Shown here: one piece after another, positions 1 through 5,151 of the stretch
Layout: each line of letters starts with the position of its first letter
How positions within the stretch are numbered: the stretch's first letter is position 1
The notes under the pieces: generated by a model
What the model was told of the DNA's origin: nothing
The model's input: only the letters and a program-made list of their open reading frames with translations
Databases searched by the model: none
Position numbers and translations under genes: made by a program
Assembly: GCA_900771345.1 (NCBI GenBank)
Contig: CAAGNQ010000029.1
Span: forward strand, 1-7,569
Length of the DNA: 7,569 nucleotides
Direction of reading: 5' to 3'
Source of the DNA: Clostridia bacterium
Lineage (GTDB): Bacteria; Bacillota; Clostridia; Christensenellales; Borkfalkiaceae

Positions 1-18
1 CCCCAAATCAAATTCTAT

Positions 19-324
19 TTATTTTACTTCAAGCCGCAAAACTTTTTCCTGTAAAAGACTCCGTTCAATAGACGAAAAAGAATATTCTCTTTGAATTAAA
101 TGCCACACACCATAAGTCGATTTTAATTCATTGCAAAAACGTATAACTGCTCGCCCATCATATTTTGGATCTAACATAACAACGCCAATGAACTTATTGT
201 TGGAATCACAAATTTTATATCCTTCACATCTGGGCGCTTTTTCAAAAGACTCCACAACACAATTTATATTTAATATTTGGCAAAACTGGGGAAATGGTTT
301 ATTCGTAATTCTAGTATTTTTCAT
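19..324 (-). CDS. Hypothetical protein, 101 aa, last gene of the left operon
   Basis: I do not recognise this 101-residue protein. It is soluble-looking, with no signal peptide or membrane segment, and mixes charged and hydrophobic residues. Its four cysteines (C15, C22, C33, C39) are not spaced as a zinc ribbon; a fifth, C64, stands alone. The start is well supported: a GGAGG site (331-335, read leftward) lies six bases before the ATG. That ATG overlaps the stop of the upstream 116-aa gene as ATGA (321-324), a translational-coupling arrangement that implies co-expression. The stop codon is only 18 bases from the window edge, so whether the operon continues cannot be seen. The reading frame is probably real; the function is unknown. 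Confidence 0.75.
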   Translation of the reverse strand: MKNTRITNKPFPQFCQILNINCVVESFEKAPRCEGYKICDSNNKFIGVVMLDPKYDGRAVIRFCNELKSTYGVWHLIQREYSFSSIERSLLQEKVLRLEVK

Positions 325-671
325 CTTAAACCTCCATCCACACGAATGATAGCATTCTCAATCTCAAATAAACTTTTTATTTTTGGAGCAACCATATCAA
401 TAATATCTTTACTTCCACGATAAAATACAATTTCATAAACTTTTTTCTCTAAATCATACCATACTCTTCCGCGAGGTAAAGCATCATATTGAAAAAGTTT
501 ATATTTTCCCGAACATTGTTCTGCGGATAATTTCCCCCAAACATCTTTATGTTGTTTGCTATATGTTATTAAAGATTCTTTACAATCAATATCGGTTGAA
601 TAAGTTTCAATATCATATATTATATCAATATTAAATAATGCCGATATCCAAAAAACACCTACTTTTATCAT
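321..671 (-). CDS. Small uncharacterised protein with GVFW and PRGRVWY motifs, 116 aa
   Basis: The N-terminus carries V-G-V-F-W (residues 4-8). The middle has a K-H-x-D-V-W-x-x-L stretch (about 41-49). The second half has L-P-R-G-R-V-W-Y-D (about 65-73), followed by a beta-strand-like segment and a helical tail. From memory, this order of GVFW, H-x-D-V-W and PRGRV-x-Y occurs in a widespread family of small uncharacterised bacterial proteins, but I cannot give a family name or activity. There are no membrane segments. It starts 8 bases after the stop of the 62-aa gene, with a GGGG-rich site at the end of that gene. Its own stop overlaps the next start by four bases. It is therefore an internal gene of the small-protein operon. 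Function unknown. Confidence 0.78.
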   Translation of the reverse strand: MIKVGVFWISALFNIDIIYDIETYSTDIDCKESLITYSKQHKDVWGKLSAEQCSGKYKLFQYDALPRGRVWYDLEKKVYEIVFYRGSKDIIDMVAPKIKSLFEIENAIIRVDGGLR

Positions 672-679
672 ATAATTTC

Positions 680-868
680 TTACCCCATCTGCTTATTGTG
701 GTATGGACAATTCAAACAAATCTCTCTAAAATTTTCTTTTTGAGTAAAAATATTCGGTATTGCAGAAGCCTTTAACATTTTGCACGCAACAAGGCAAACA
801 TCATAGCAATCAAAATCGGATATTTCTTTATTATCAATTAAAGGACAAATAATTTTATTTTCTTCCAT
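680..868 (-). CDS. Five-cysteine miniprotein, 62 aa, paralogue of the upstream 66-aa gene
   Basis: This 62-residue protein has five cysteines at 8, 21, 25, 51 and 54, plus an extra one at 29. They match the upstream neighbour in the order C-P-x-x-[DN]-K, D-C-[YF]-D-x-C, then I-C-x-N-C-x-Y near the C-terminus. The final C-x2-C pair and the earlier cysteines suggest a small metal-binding fold, probably zinc (inference). Similar short proteins with C-P-V-x-[DN]-K and I-C-x-N-C signatures are, as I recall, common and uncharacterised in Clostridia. The start is supported by a weak AGGT site that overlaps the stop of the preceding gene, leaving an 8-base gap. The pair looks like an old tandem duplication, since identity is concentrated on the cysteine framework. 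Confidence 0.8.
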   Translation of the reverse strand: MEENKIICPLIDNKEISDFDCYDVCLVACKMLKASAIPNIFTQKENFREICLNCPYHNKQMG

Positions 869-876
869 ATTAAAAC

Positions 877-1077
877 CTATAAATTCTTATAATAAAAACA
901 ATTTTTACAAATATTCTCAAAGTCCTTATTATCAACTATATCCGAAAGGGCAAACCTTTTAGGGCTACCATCTTCTAACACCATACAAGCATCAAAACAA
1001 TCTTGCATAGAAATAACCTTATTAACAACAGGACAAAGCCTATTCTTATCATTTATATTTAATTCTTTAATCGCCAT
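877..1077 (-). CDS. Five-cysteine miniprotein, 66 aa, first gene of the small-protein operon
   Basis: This 66-residue protein has cysteines at 15, 27, 31, 57 and 60 in the same framework as the following 62-aa gene: C-P-V-V-N-K, then D-C-F-D-A-C, then I-C-K-N-C. A short charged N-terminal extension precedes the first cysteine. It is probably a cytoplasmic metal-binding miniprotein of unknown role; there is no signal peptide. An AGGTG site (1083-1087, read leftward) sits five bases before the ATG. A strong promoter (-10 at 1098-1103, -35 at 1121-1126) lies just upstream, making this the first gene of an operon that can be expressed without the ATPase gene. It could equally be a partner or antidote protein, but nothing in the sequence decides this. 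Confidence 0.82.
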   Translation of the reverse strand: MAIKELNINDKNRLCPVVNKVISMQDCFDACMVLEDGSPKRFALSDIVDNKDFENICKNCFYYKNL

Positions 1078-1097
1078 TATTACACCTAACTAATAAC

Positions 1098-1126
1098 ATT
1101 ATATCAAAAAACAGAAAATATATCAA
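1098..1126 (-). promoter_or_regulatory. Sigma-70-type promoter for the four-gene small-protein operon
   Basis: Read leftward, a TTGATA -35 (1121-1126) and a perfect TATAAT -10 (1098-1103) are separated by exactly 17 bases. The first transcribed base would be near 1091, about 14 bases before the 66-aa gene. The -35 begins only six bases beyond the ATPase stop codon, so the promoter fills the 55-base gap between the two genes. Confidence 0.75.
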
Positions 1127-1132
1127 ATCGTA

Positions 1133-2032
1133 TTATTCTTTATTAAATAAATCCCTATATTTATCAAAAAAATCAAAATATACTCTTGGATTTTCTAATT
1201 GCCACCATTTTTTAACATTTACAGGAACTTCATCTAAATCATAGATTTTAGCACCATCTATTGCCAACATAAATGGAGAGTGCGTTGCTATAATAAACTG
1301 ACAACCACTGTATCTTGCCATATCCTTAATCATATCTGCAAGTTCAATTTGAAATTTTGGCGACAAGCTATTCTCTGGTTCATCCAACAAAAACAAAGTA
1401 TCATCTTTTAATTTCTCATAAAAAAACCTTAAAGCAGTTTCACCATTGCTATTAAGCCTAACTTCTTTTCCGTTTTCCTTATAAACATATTGTCTGCCAC
1501 TCATTTTTCTTGCGATTACTTGGTCACGCAAATCTTCATAATCCTGCATACCACGCATTTTGACAGTCTTTTTGAAAACTAATTCTTCGTGACGTTTACG
1601 AGTAGCCATTACATTAGCAGCAATGTCCTTATTATTTACTCTGACATTAAGCATATAATCAAAAACATCATCACTTGTTATAATTCTACTACCGTTAGGA
1701 ACTCTTAAATAATCGCCTTCGTCGTCAAAAGCCATTTTATAATCACATTCTTTTGTGTATTCATCAAATATATTACTACTATTAAAAGGCGAAACCCTTT
1801 TTAATGTCAGCTTTTTTGTAATTAAATTAAGCAAAGTGCTTTTGCCTGAACCATTGCCACCATACAATATGGTAATTTCCTTAAAATCTAAACTGGATAG
1901 TTGTTTTTGCACAAACAAATGACAAGGGTAAGGATTGTCCGTATAACCAGCCTCACTCATATAACCTTGCATTTTAAGCAATTTATCTTCTGTTTCGTGA
2001 GATGGCAGTTTGAACTGGTCTAAATAAATCAT
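1133..2032 (-). CDS. Stand-alone ABC/SMC-type ATPase (COG3910-like), 299 aa
   Basis: The protein carries a full set of ABC-class ATPase motifs: Walker A GGNGSGKST (58-66), a signature-like S-N-G-E (195-198), Walker B TLFLLDEPE (212-220), a D-loop N-S-L-S-P, and the switch histidine in I-A-T-H-S-P (H251). The insert between Walker A and signature is about 130 residues, too short for an SMC or Rad50 coiled coil. The layout, including the C-terminal Y-D-L-D-E segment and aromatic tail, resembles the predicted stand-alone ATPases of COG3910. No nuclease (TOPRIM) domain is fused, so this is not an OLD nuclease. A GGAGG site (2040-2044) precedes the ATG by seven bases. ATPases of this broad class often partner with effectors in defence systems; here the downstream small proteins are the only candidates, and they have their own promoter. 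Biochemical role unknown. Confidence 0.88.
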   Translation of the reverse strand: MIYLDQFKLPSHETEDKLLKMQGYMSEAGYTDNPYPCHLFVQKQLSSLDFKEITILYGGNGSGKSTLLNLITKKLTLKRVSPFNSSNIFDEYTKECDYKMAFDDEGDYLRVPNGSRIITSDDVFDYMLNVRVNNKDIAANVMATRKRHEELVFKKTVKMRGMQDYEDLRDQVIARKMSGRQYVYKENGKEVRLNSNGETALRFFYEKLKDDTLFLLDEPENSLSPKFQIELADMIKDMARYSGCQFIIATHSPFMLAIDGAKIYDLDEVPVNVKKWWQLENPRVYFDFFDKYRDLFNKE

Positions 2033-2055
2033 AAAAACACCTCCATTTTATTCAT

Positions 2056-2064
2056 ATTATAACA
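2056..2064 (-). promoter_or_regulatory. Extended -10 promoter for the ATPase gene
   Basis: Read leftward, TGTTATAAT is a perfect extended -10 element (TGn plus TATAAT). No good -35 is present at 17 bases, where the hexamer at 2079-2084 reads TAAAAC; this is tolerable for an extended -10 promoter. The start of transcription would be near 2049, giving a leader of about 16 bases that contains the GGAGG site of the ATPase gene. The -35 region lies inside the palindrome at 2070-2092. Confidence 0.65.
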
Positions 2065-2069
2065 GTATA

Positions 2070-2092
2070 AATATGACAGTTTTAGTCATATT
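2070..2092. promoter_or_regulatory. Palindromic operator candidate upstream of the ATPase promoter
   Basis: AATATGAC (2070-2077) and GTCATATT (2085-2092) form a perfect 8-base inverted repeat around a 7-base spacer. Size and symmetry suit a dimeric helix-turn-helix repressor. The palindrome covers the -35 position of the ATPase promoter, so binding there should block transcription. No regulator gene is visible in the window, so the protein would be encoded elsewhere. The 10-base core at 2078-2087 recurs inverted at 2196-2205. Confidence 0.5.
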
Positions 2093-2134
2093 AAAAATAA
2101 AAAATAGGATGCGCCTAAAATTTGGTAGCATCCT
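2090..2134 (-). terminator. Rho-independent terminator facing left
   Basis: A perfect 7-base stem AGGATGC/GCATCCT (2106-2112 with 2128-2134) encloses a 15-base loop. Read leftward it is followed by ATTTTTTATTTTT, a strong U-tract. Read rightward only four Ts follow, so the leftward orientation is favoured. There is no annotated leftward gene upstream of it, so it must end either antisense transcription from the operon region or an unrecognised short leftward RNA. It also insulates the ATPase promoter. Confidence 0.7.
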
Positions 2135-2195
2135 CTTTTAACTATCTAATTATAAATATCAATATTAAAACCATATAACGCTATTAAATTTTTAA

Positions 2196-2205
2196 GACTA
2201 AAACT
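2196..2205 (+). repeat. Inverted copy of the operator core
   Basis: GACTAAAACT here is the exact reverse complement of 2078-2087, the spacer and inner half of the operator-like palindrome near the ATPase promoter. The flanking bases are only partly similar, so this would be a degenerate second site. It lies just left of the long inverted repeat before the rightward operon. This would allow one regulator to contact both control regions, or the two copies to pair as a stem. Confidence 0.4.
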
Positions 2206-2210
2206 CCATG

Positions 2211-2414
2211 TTTTCTTTCTAGGTCTTTAGCCTACTACACCCCAGCGAGTTTTACAAGGCGAAAGTAACTTTTTGAGTCAGATTAACCGTCTGGCTCTTT
2301 TTTATTTTACAAAAAGTTATTTCGTCGTTTCCCTTACCCTTGTAAATCTCACCAAAACAATAAAATACAGCAATTCGTTTCGTGGTGTAGTTAGTCTAGC
2401 CCGTCGAAAGAAAA
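2211..2414 (+). promoter_or_regulatory. Long imperfect inverted repeat upstream of the antirestriction operon
   Basis: Four blocks in the left arm pair in order with four in the right arm: 2211-2219 with 2406-2414 (9 of 9), 2234-2241 with 2384-2391 (8 of 8, extended outward by imperfect pairing), 2247-2259 with 2338-2350 (12 of 13), and 2266-2275 with 2310-2319 (10 of 10). The right arm has unpaired stretches of roughly 18 and 33 bases. A terminator-like hairpin (2275-2297) caps the structure. The matched outer blocks and the position before an ArdA operon suggest either a single-strand-active promoter like F-plasmid Frpo or a structured leader RNA. A weak double-strand promoter can also be drawn in the right arm: TTGTAA at 2340-2345 and TAAAAT at 2361-2366, with a 15-base spacer. 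The pairing is seen directly; the function is inferred. Confidence 0.6.
2275..2308 (+). terminator. Rightward terminator or attenuator at the tip of the inverted repeat
   Basis: GAGTCAGA (2275-2282) pairs with TCTGGCTC (2290-2297) over eight positions including one G-T, with a seven-base loop. TTTTTTATTTT follows directly. This is a textbook intrinsic terminator for rightward transcription. It lies about 160 bases before the first gene of the rightward operon, so any transcript started to its left would be stopped or attenuated. Leftward it has no T-run. Confidence 0.7.
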
Positions 2415-2468
2415 AATAAAACAAGGAGTAAAAAATTTAATTAAAAACTTATAAAGGAGTTAATGATT
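2415..2468 (+). promoter_or_regulatory. AT-rich leader with two Shine-Dalgarno sites
   Basis: This stretch links the inverted repeat to the first rightward gene and is almost entirely A and T. It holds AAGGAG at 2423-2428, which has no start codon at a useful distance, and AAAGGAG at 2453-2459, which serves the first gene. ATGs at 2463 and 2469 both follow the second site. The spacers are 3 and 9 bases respectively, so 2469 is the better start and matches the spacing used by the rest of the operon. Confidence 0.55.
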
Positions 2469-2801
2469 ATGACAAAAAACAGTTTTAGTTACAAACAAGG
2501 TTTTAGAAAAGGAATTCAAATCTATAACGAAAACTCAAGTAAAGGTTATTATTCAGACCAAGACAACGAAAAAACAATGAAACGTTGTAAGCAGTATGCA
2601 GATACAGGATATAAGAATAACGAACCTTTAAGAGATACTCAAATAGATTATTACTACGGTATGTATGACGGTATTAGATACGGATATAAGAAACACGGAA
2701 CTCCAATACCCGATAAAAAATATAGCCGATTTGAAGAACAAGAAAAACAATTCTACTACGGCAAAGAAAATCACTACGACGGATTTGGATATTACGACTA
2801 A
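2469..2801 (+). CDS. Tyr/Gly-repeat hypothetical protein, 110 aa, first gene of the rightward operon
   Basis: I do not recognise the family. The protein is hydrophilic and unusually rich in tyrosine and glycine. It contains two clear copies and one degenerate copy of a short unit with pattern [YF]-x-x-G-x-x-x-G-[IF]: around residues 8-19 (YKQGFRKGI), 61-73 (YYGMYDGIRYG) and 96-109 (FYYGKENHYDG). The region between the first two is charged and probably helical. There is no signal peptide or membrane segment. I chose the ATG at 2469 rather than 2463 because it lies nine bases from AAAGGAG, like its neighbours. As first gene in the operon headed by the long inverted repeat, it would be among the earliest products made. 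Function unknown. Confidence 0.8.
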   Translation: MTKNSFSYKQGFRKGIQIYNENSSKGYYSDQDNEKTMKRCKQYADTGYKNNEPLRDTQIDYYYGMYDGIRYGYKKHGTPIPDKKYSRFEEQEKQFYYGKENHYDGFGYYD

Positions 2802-2816
2802 TAAGGAGATTCAAAT

Positions 2817-3125
2817 ATGAAAAATATTACTATTAAAAATTTACGTTTTGAAAAACCCAATCAAGAATGGCAAGTAAAAATTGACCGTTCAAGTATTTTA
2901 GGAAATCCCTATTATATGAAAAATGAAAATGAACGCAATAAAGTATGCGAACAATACGAAACATACTTTTACAAAAAAATAAATAATAACGACAATAACT
3001 TTCTTGCCGAACTTAAAAGGTTAAAGAACTTATTAGAAAAATATAACAAACTTGAACTTTATTGTTGGTGCTATCCGAAACGTTGTCACGGCGAAACTAT
3101 AAAACAATATTTAGAAACCAATTAA
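2817..3125 (+). CDS. DUF4326 domain protein, 102 aa
   Basis: Two hallmarks of the DUF4326 family are present. One is I-D-R-S-S-I-L-G-N-P (22-31), matching the family's R-x-S-x-L-G-N-P motif. The other is L-Y-C-W-C-Y-P-K-R-C-H-G-E-T-I (81-95), matching the C-W-C-x-P-x-x-C-H-G motif. Between them lies a helical stretch containing E-x-Y-x-x-Y and L-K-R-L. The length is typical of the single-domain family. The clustered cysteines and histidine could bind a metal. Members are frequent in phages and mobile elements, and the biochemical function is not established. Its AAGGAG site lies just after the TAATAA end of the previous gene, ten bases before the ATG. Confidence 0.88.
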   Translation: MKNITIKNLRFEKPNQEWQVKIDRSSILGNPYYMKNENERNKVCEQYETYFYKKINNNDNNFLAELKRLKNLLEKYNKLELYCWCYPKRCHGETIKQYLETN

Positions 3126-3136
3126 GGAGATTAAAA

Positions 3137-3379
3137 ATGATTAACGTTATAGAAAACAAAGATTATAGAAACTTACAAAACGATTATTATGACGGAGAAA
3201 GCTTCGTCTATTTTGACATTATAGAAGTTAATGCCGAAAGAAGCGATATTACAGTTATGATTAGCCATCAAGGCAAACTTACTATGAGAACCTTTGAACT
3301 TATGGAAGACGAAGACAAGGACGTGTTCTTTGAATACGGACCTTGCTTTGAAAAAATATATTTAGAACAATTTATTTAA
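3137..3379 (+). CDS. Hypothetical protein, 80 aa
   Basis: This is an unrecognised small protein, moderately acidic, with predicted beta-rich character in the middle (F-V-Y-F-D-I-I-E-V, then I-T-V-M-I-S) and an acidic run M-E-D-E-D-K-D. There is no membrane segment or cysteine motif. The frame stays open upstream to an ATG at 3062, but that part overlaps the DUF4326 gene and lacks a binding site. The ATG at 3137 follows AAGGAG by eight bases and is chosen. The stop of the preceding gene overlaps that site (ATTAAGGAG). It sits directly before the ArdA-like gene and is presumably co-transcribed. Its function, anti-defence or other, cannot be read from sequence. Confidence 0.8.
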   Translation: MINVIENKDYRNLQNDYYDGESFVYFDIIEVNAERSDITVMISHQGKLTMRTFELMEDEDKDVFFEYGPCFEKIYLEQFI

Positions 3380-3391
3380 GGGGGTGCTTAT

Positions 3392-3946
3392 ATGCAAAAC
3401 TACACATCAATCAACATTGTAATTGGCTCTTGGGGCTCTTACAACGCTTGCAACAGTAGGGCTTTAGGCTCTAAATGGATTGACCTATCTGATTATACAG
3501 ATTGGGAAGAAATCGAAACCGTGCTTAAACAACAAGGCTTTAAGTTAGACGGTATAGACGAAGAACTATTTGTGCAAGACATTGACGGGCTTCCATCTAA
3601 TGCTTGTAATTGGGATTATACTAACCCACAAACACTCTTTGAAACCTTAAGAGATTCAGGCGTATTAGAGAACGTTTATAAACACGACGTTATGCAAGCA
3701 TATCTAGAAGTTAGGAACTTTGACGACTTTGAAAATTTAGTCAAAAGTCACGGCTTTAATTGGGACGACGATATTCGCTTTATGAAAGGCTATTCGTGGG
3801 AAGATTACGGACGTGAAGCATTAGAAAACAGTGGCTACGAAATACCAGAACATATTCAAGACTTTATAAACTTTGAAGACTATGGCAGATATATGGGCGA
3901 CTGTGTTGAAGAATGTAATGATGGCTTAATTGAAATTTATAGATAA
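3392..3946 (+). CDS. ardA: ArdA-type antirestriction protein, 184 aa
   Basis: ArdA proteins are dimeric DNA mimics that bind type I restriction-modification enzymes and inhibit restriction. Supporting features are an N-terminal beta-type start, then L-G-S-K-W-I-D-L-S-D (25-34), corresponding to the ArdA G-x-W-x-D-L segment; F-V-Q-D-I-D-G-L-P (60-68), corresponding to the D-Y-E-G-x-P segment; and a C-terminal domain with I-P-x-x-I-Q-x-F-I-N-F-E-D-Y-G-R and D-G-L-I-E-I-Y (151-183), closely like the end of the Tn916 ArdA (Orf18) protein. By my count there are 38 Asp/Glu against 13 Lys/Arg, as expected for a DNA mimic. At 184 residues it is slightly longer than the usual 165-170. GGGGG precedes the ATG by seven bases. 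It is the best anchor for calling the operon anti-restriction cargo. Confidence 0.9.
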   Translation: MQNYTSINIVIGSWGSYNACNSRALGSKWIDLSDYTDWEEIETVLKQQGFKLDGIDEELFVQDIDGLPSNACNWDYTNPQTLFETLRDSGVLENVYKHDVMQAYLEVRNFDDFENLVKSHGFNWDDDIRFMKGYSWEDYGREALENSGYEIPEHIQDFINFEDYGRYMGDCVEECNDGLIEIYR

Positions 3947-3961
3947 AAGGAGATAAACACT

Positions 3962-4189
3962 ATGAAAAAAATGAAAAAACCAAGACTAAAATATCTGCTC
4001 CAAAGAGCAATAGAGTGGATTGAAGAAGAATGCGCTGACTTCTTTTGCTGTGAAATTGATGACGAATACGAGTGGTTTGAAGACGCAATCGGCATACATA
4101 AAGAAGAACTGCACGAACTTGATATCACGTTAAATCATCATAAACTTTTTGATGGCGAAGATACCGAAAACGAAGAAGAAAATGAATAA
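3962..4189 (+). CDS. Very acidic hypothetical protein, 75 aa, DNA-mimic candidate
   Basis: This 75-residue protein has a basic N-terminal tip (K2, K3, K5, K6, R8, K10, R15) and is then almost solidly acidic: 24 Asp/Glu in total, and only two lysines after residue 15. A helix-like R-A-I-E-W-I-E-E-E segment and a C-terminal E-N-E-E-E-N-E tail are visible. I do not recognise a family. The charge pattern and position directly after the ArdA gene suggest another nucleic-acid mimic or an inhibitor of a DNA-binding enzyme (inference). AAAGGAG overlaps the ArdA stop and lies nine bases before the ATG. It could instead be an unrelated small regulatory protein. Confidence 0.8.
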   Translation: MKKMKKPRLKYLLQRAIEWIEEECADFFCCEIDDEYEWFEDAIGIHKEELHELDITLNHHKLFDGEDTENEEENE

Positions 4190-4208
4190 TAAAAAAGGAG
4201 ATTTTAAT

Positions 4209-4619
4209 ATGAACACAACATTAGAACAAAGAAAAGAACAAGCAAAAAAATATATGAATCAGCTTAAAATTTATAAGCCATATATTGACGGTCTTATGAA
4301 CGAAAACAACGTTTGTTTCTACGAAGGCTTTGGTGGCTTTTGGGCTTATCAAAATGAAGAACTTAACGCTAAAATTAAAGAAATTGAACGTGCTTGGAAC
4401 GTTACCGTTTACGCCGTTACTCACGAATTTACTAAATTTGGCGAATGCTACTCTATGCTTGTAGTAGGCGACTATCCAGAAGAATGGGAAGACATACCAC
4501 ACGAAAATAAAGTCTTTTACCCTTTCGCTTACGTATGGAACAAGACGGACGATTACTGCTCTGAATTTGGTTCTATTGGAGTTCTATCACTTGGTGGTGG
4601 AATTAAACGCATTTATTAA
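4209..4619 (+). CDS. Hypothetical protein, 136 aa
   Basis: I do not recognise this family. The N-terminal 30 residues are charged and helical. They are followed by an aromatic glycine-rich stretch, F-Y-E-G-F-G-G-F-W-A-Y (about 37-47), a helix with N-A-K-I-K-E-I, and a beta-strand-like second half with Y-S-M-L-V-V-G-D-Y and a C-terminal G-S-I-G-V-L-S-L-G-G-G. The protein is mildly acidic, without a signal peptide. The frame is open from an ATG at 4149, but that would overlap the acidic 75-aa gene and lack a binding site. The ATG at 4209 follows AAGGAG by nine bases. It is spaced like the other cassette-like genes and is presumably in the same operon. Confidence 0.8.
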   Translation: MNTTLEQRKEQAKKYMNQLKIYKPYIDGLMNENNVCFYEGFGGFWAYQNEELNAKIKEIERAWNVTVYAVTHEFTKFGECYSMLVVGDYPEEWEDIPHENKVFYPFAYVWNKTDDYCSEFGSIGVLSLGGGIKRIY

Positions 4620-4630
4620 AGGAGAACATT

Positions 4631-4867
4631 ATGGAAAAAAGAACTCATAAAAATTATGACATTATACACACAATATCTTTTCCAGCCGAAGAATACGTTC
4701 TAGGTGTTAAAACTATTAACGACCAAAACGAATACGTTACTTGGTGTTGCGTTGAAACAAACAACTACCACTACGGACACTACTTTAACGATTATAACAA
4801 GGCTGTTAAAGACTTATATGAACGGGCGAAAAAATACATAGATTGGACTTTGGAGAACATATTATGA
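4631..4867 (+). CDS. Small hypothetical protein with VTW and GHYF motifs, 78 aa
   Basis: The sequence has Y-V-L-G near residues 22-25, then Y-V-T-W-C-C (35-40), then N-Y-H-Y-G-H-Y-F-N-D (45-54) and a helical end with A-V-K-D-L-Y-E-R. From memory, similar short proteins with Y-V-T-W, N-Y-x-x-G-H-Y-F and an A-x-x-D helix are common in mobile elements of Clostridia-type hosts, but I know no function. The binding site TAAAGGAG overlaps the stop of the previous gene. The stop overlaps the next start as ATGA (4864-4867), implying translational coupling to the 91-aa gene. Confidence 0.82.
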   Translation: MEKRTHKNYDIIHTISFPAEEYVLGVKTINDQNEYVTWCCVETNNYHYGHYFNDYNKAVKDLYERAKKYIDWTLENIL

Positions 4868-5139
4868 AAATTACAGTTGAAGTTGATAACAAAAAATACG
4901 AATTTACTAACGCTGCACCTATTTACATTTTTGAAAGTGCTTTAGAAAATAACTTTGATAAAAAATACGGTGAGAAAAACTTAATGCCTTTTATTAACCT
5001 TGTCTATGACTGTTATATGAAAGATAGCAACATTACCCCACTAGGTCATTTTTCCGACTATGTTGCAAAACATTGGAAAAAACTTAAAGACCTTGACCGT
5101 TATGAAATTTTAGAAAAATTCTATGCACAACTACCTTAA
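4864..5139 (+). CDS. Hypothetical protein, 91 aa, translationally coupled
   Basis: This is an unrecognised protein that begins with a beta-type segment (K-I-T-V-E-V, then K-Y-E-F) and continues as mostly helix with F-I-N-L-V-Y-D-C-Y and H-W-K-K-L-K-D-L-D-R-Y-E-I-L. The frame opens at an ATG at 4843, but the better start is 4864: a TGGAG site inside the previous gene (4851-4855) lies eight bases before it, and it forms an ATGA overlap with the stop of that gene. No metal-binding or membrane features are seen. Co-expression with the 78-aa protein at a fixed ratio is likely, so the two may act together (inference). Confidence 0.78.
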   Translation: MKITVEVDNKKYEFTNAAPIYIFESALENNFDKKYGEKNLMPFINLVYDCYMKDSNITPLGHFSDYVAKHWKKLKDLDRYEILEKFYAQLP

Positions 5140-5151
5140 GGAGAAAACGTT

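Noticed and set aside
131..349. Rightward 72-codon open frame
   Set aside because: It lies antisense to two well-supported leftward genes and has no ribosome binding site.
2133..2187. Duplex promoter for the rightward operon near TATAAC (2174-2179) or TATTAA (2182-2187)
   Set aside because: No -35 better than three of six matches lies at 16-18 bases, so it is not called as a feature.
2208..2222. Four-codon leader peptide ATG-TTT-TCT-TTC-TAG before the terminator
   Set aside because: It has no Shine-Dalgarno site and no run of regulatory codons, and it overlaps the outer arm of the inverted repeat, whose base pairing explains the sequence.
2211..2414. T-box, common riboswitch or group II intron in the structured region
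   Set aside because: No T-box consensus, no recognisable riboswitch core and no intron domain V or reverse transcriptase is present.
3937..4128. Leftward serine-rich 63-codon frame
   Set aside because: It is antisense to the acidic 75-aa gene; the serine runs are the mirror of its acidic codons, and no ribosome site is present.
4221..4502. Leftward 93-codon open frame
   Set aside because: It is a mirror of the 136-aa gene with phenylalanine-rich composition from complementary A-rich codons; no ribosome site.
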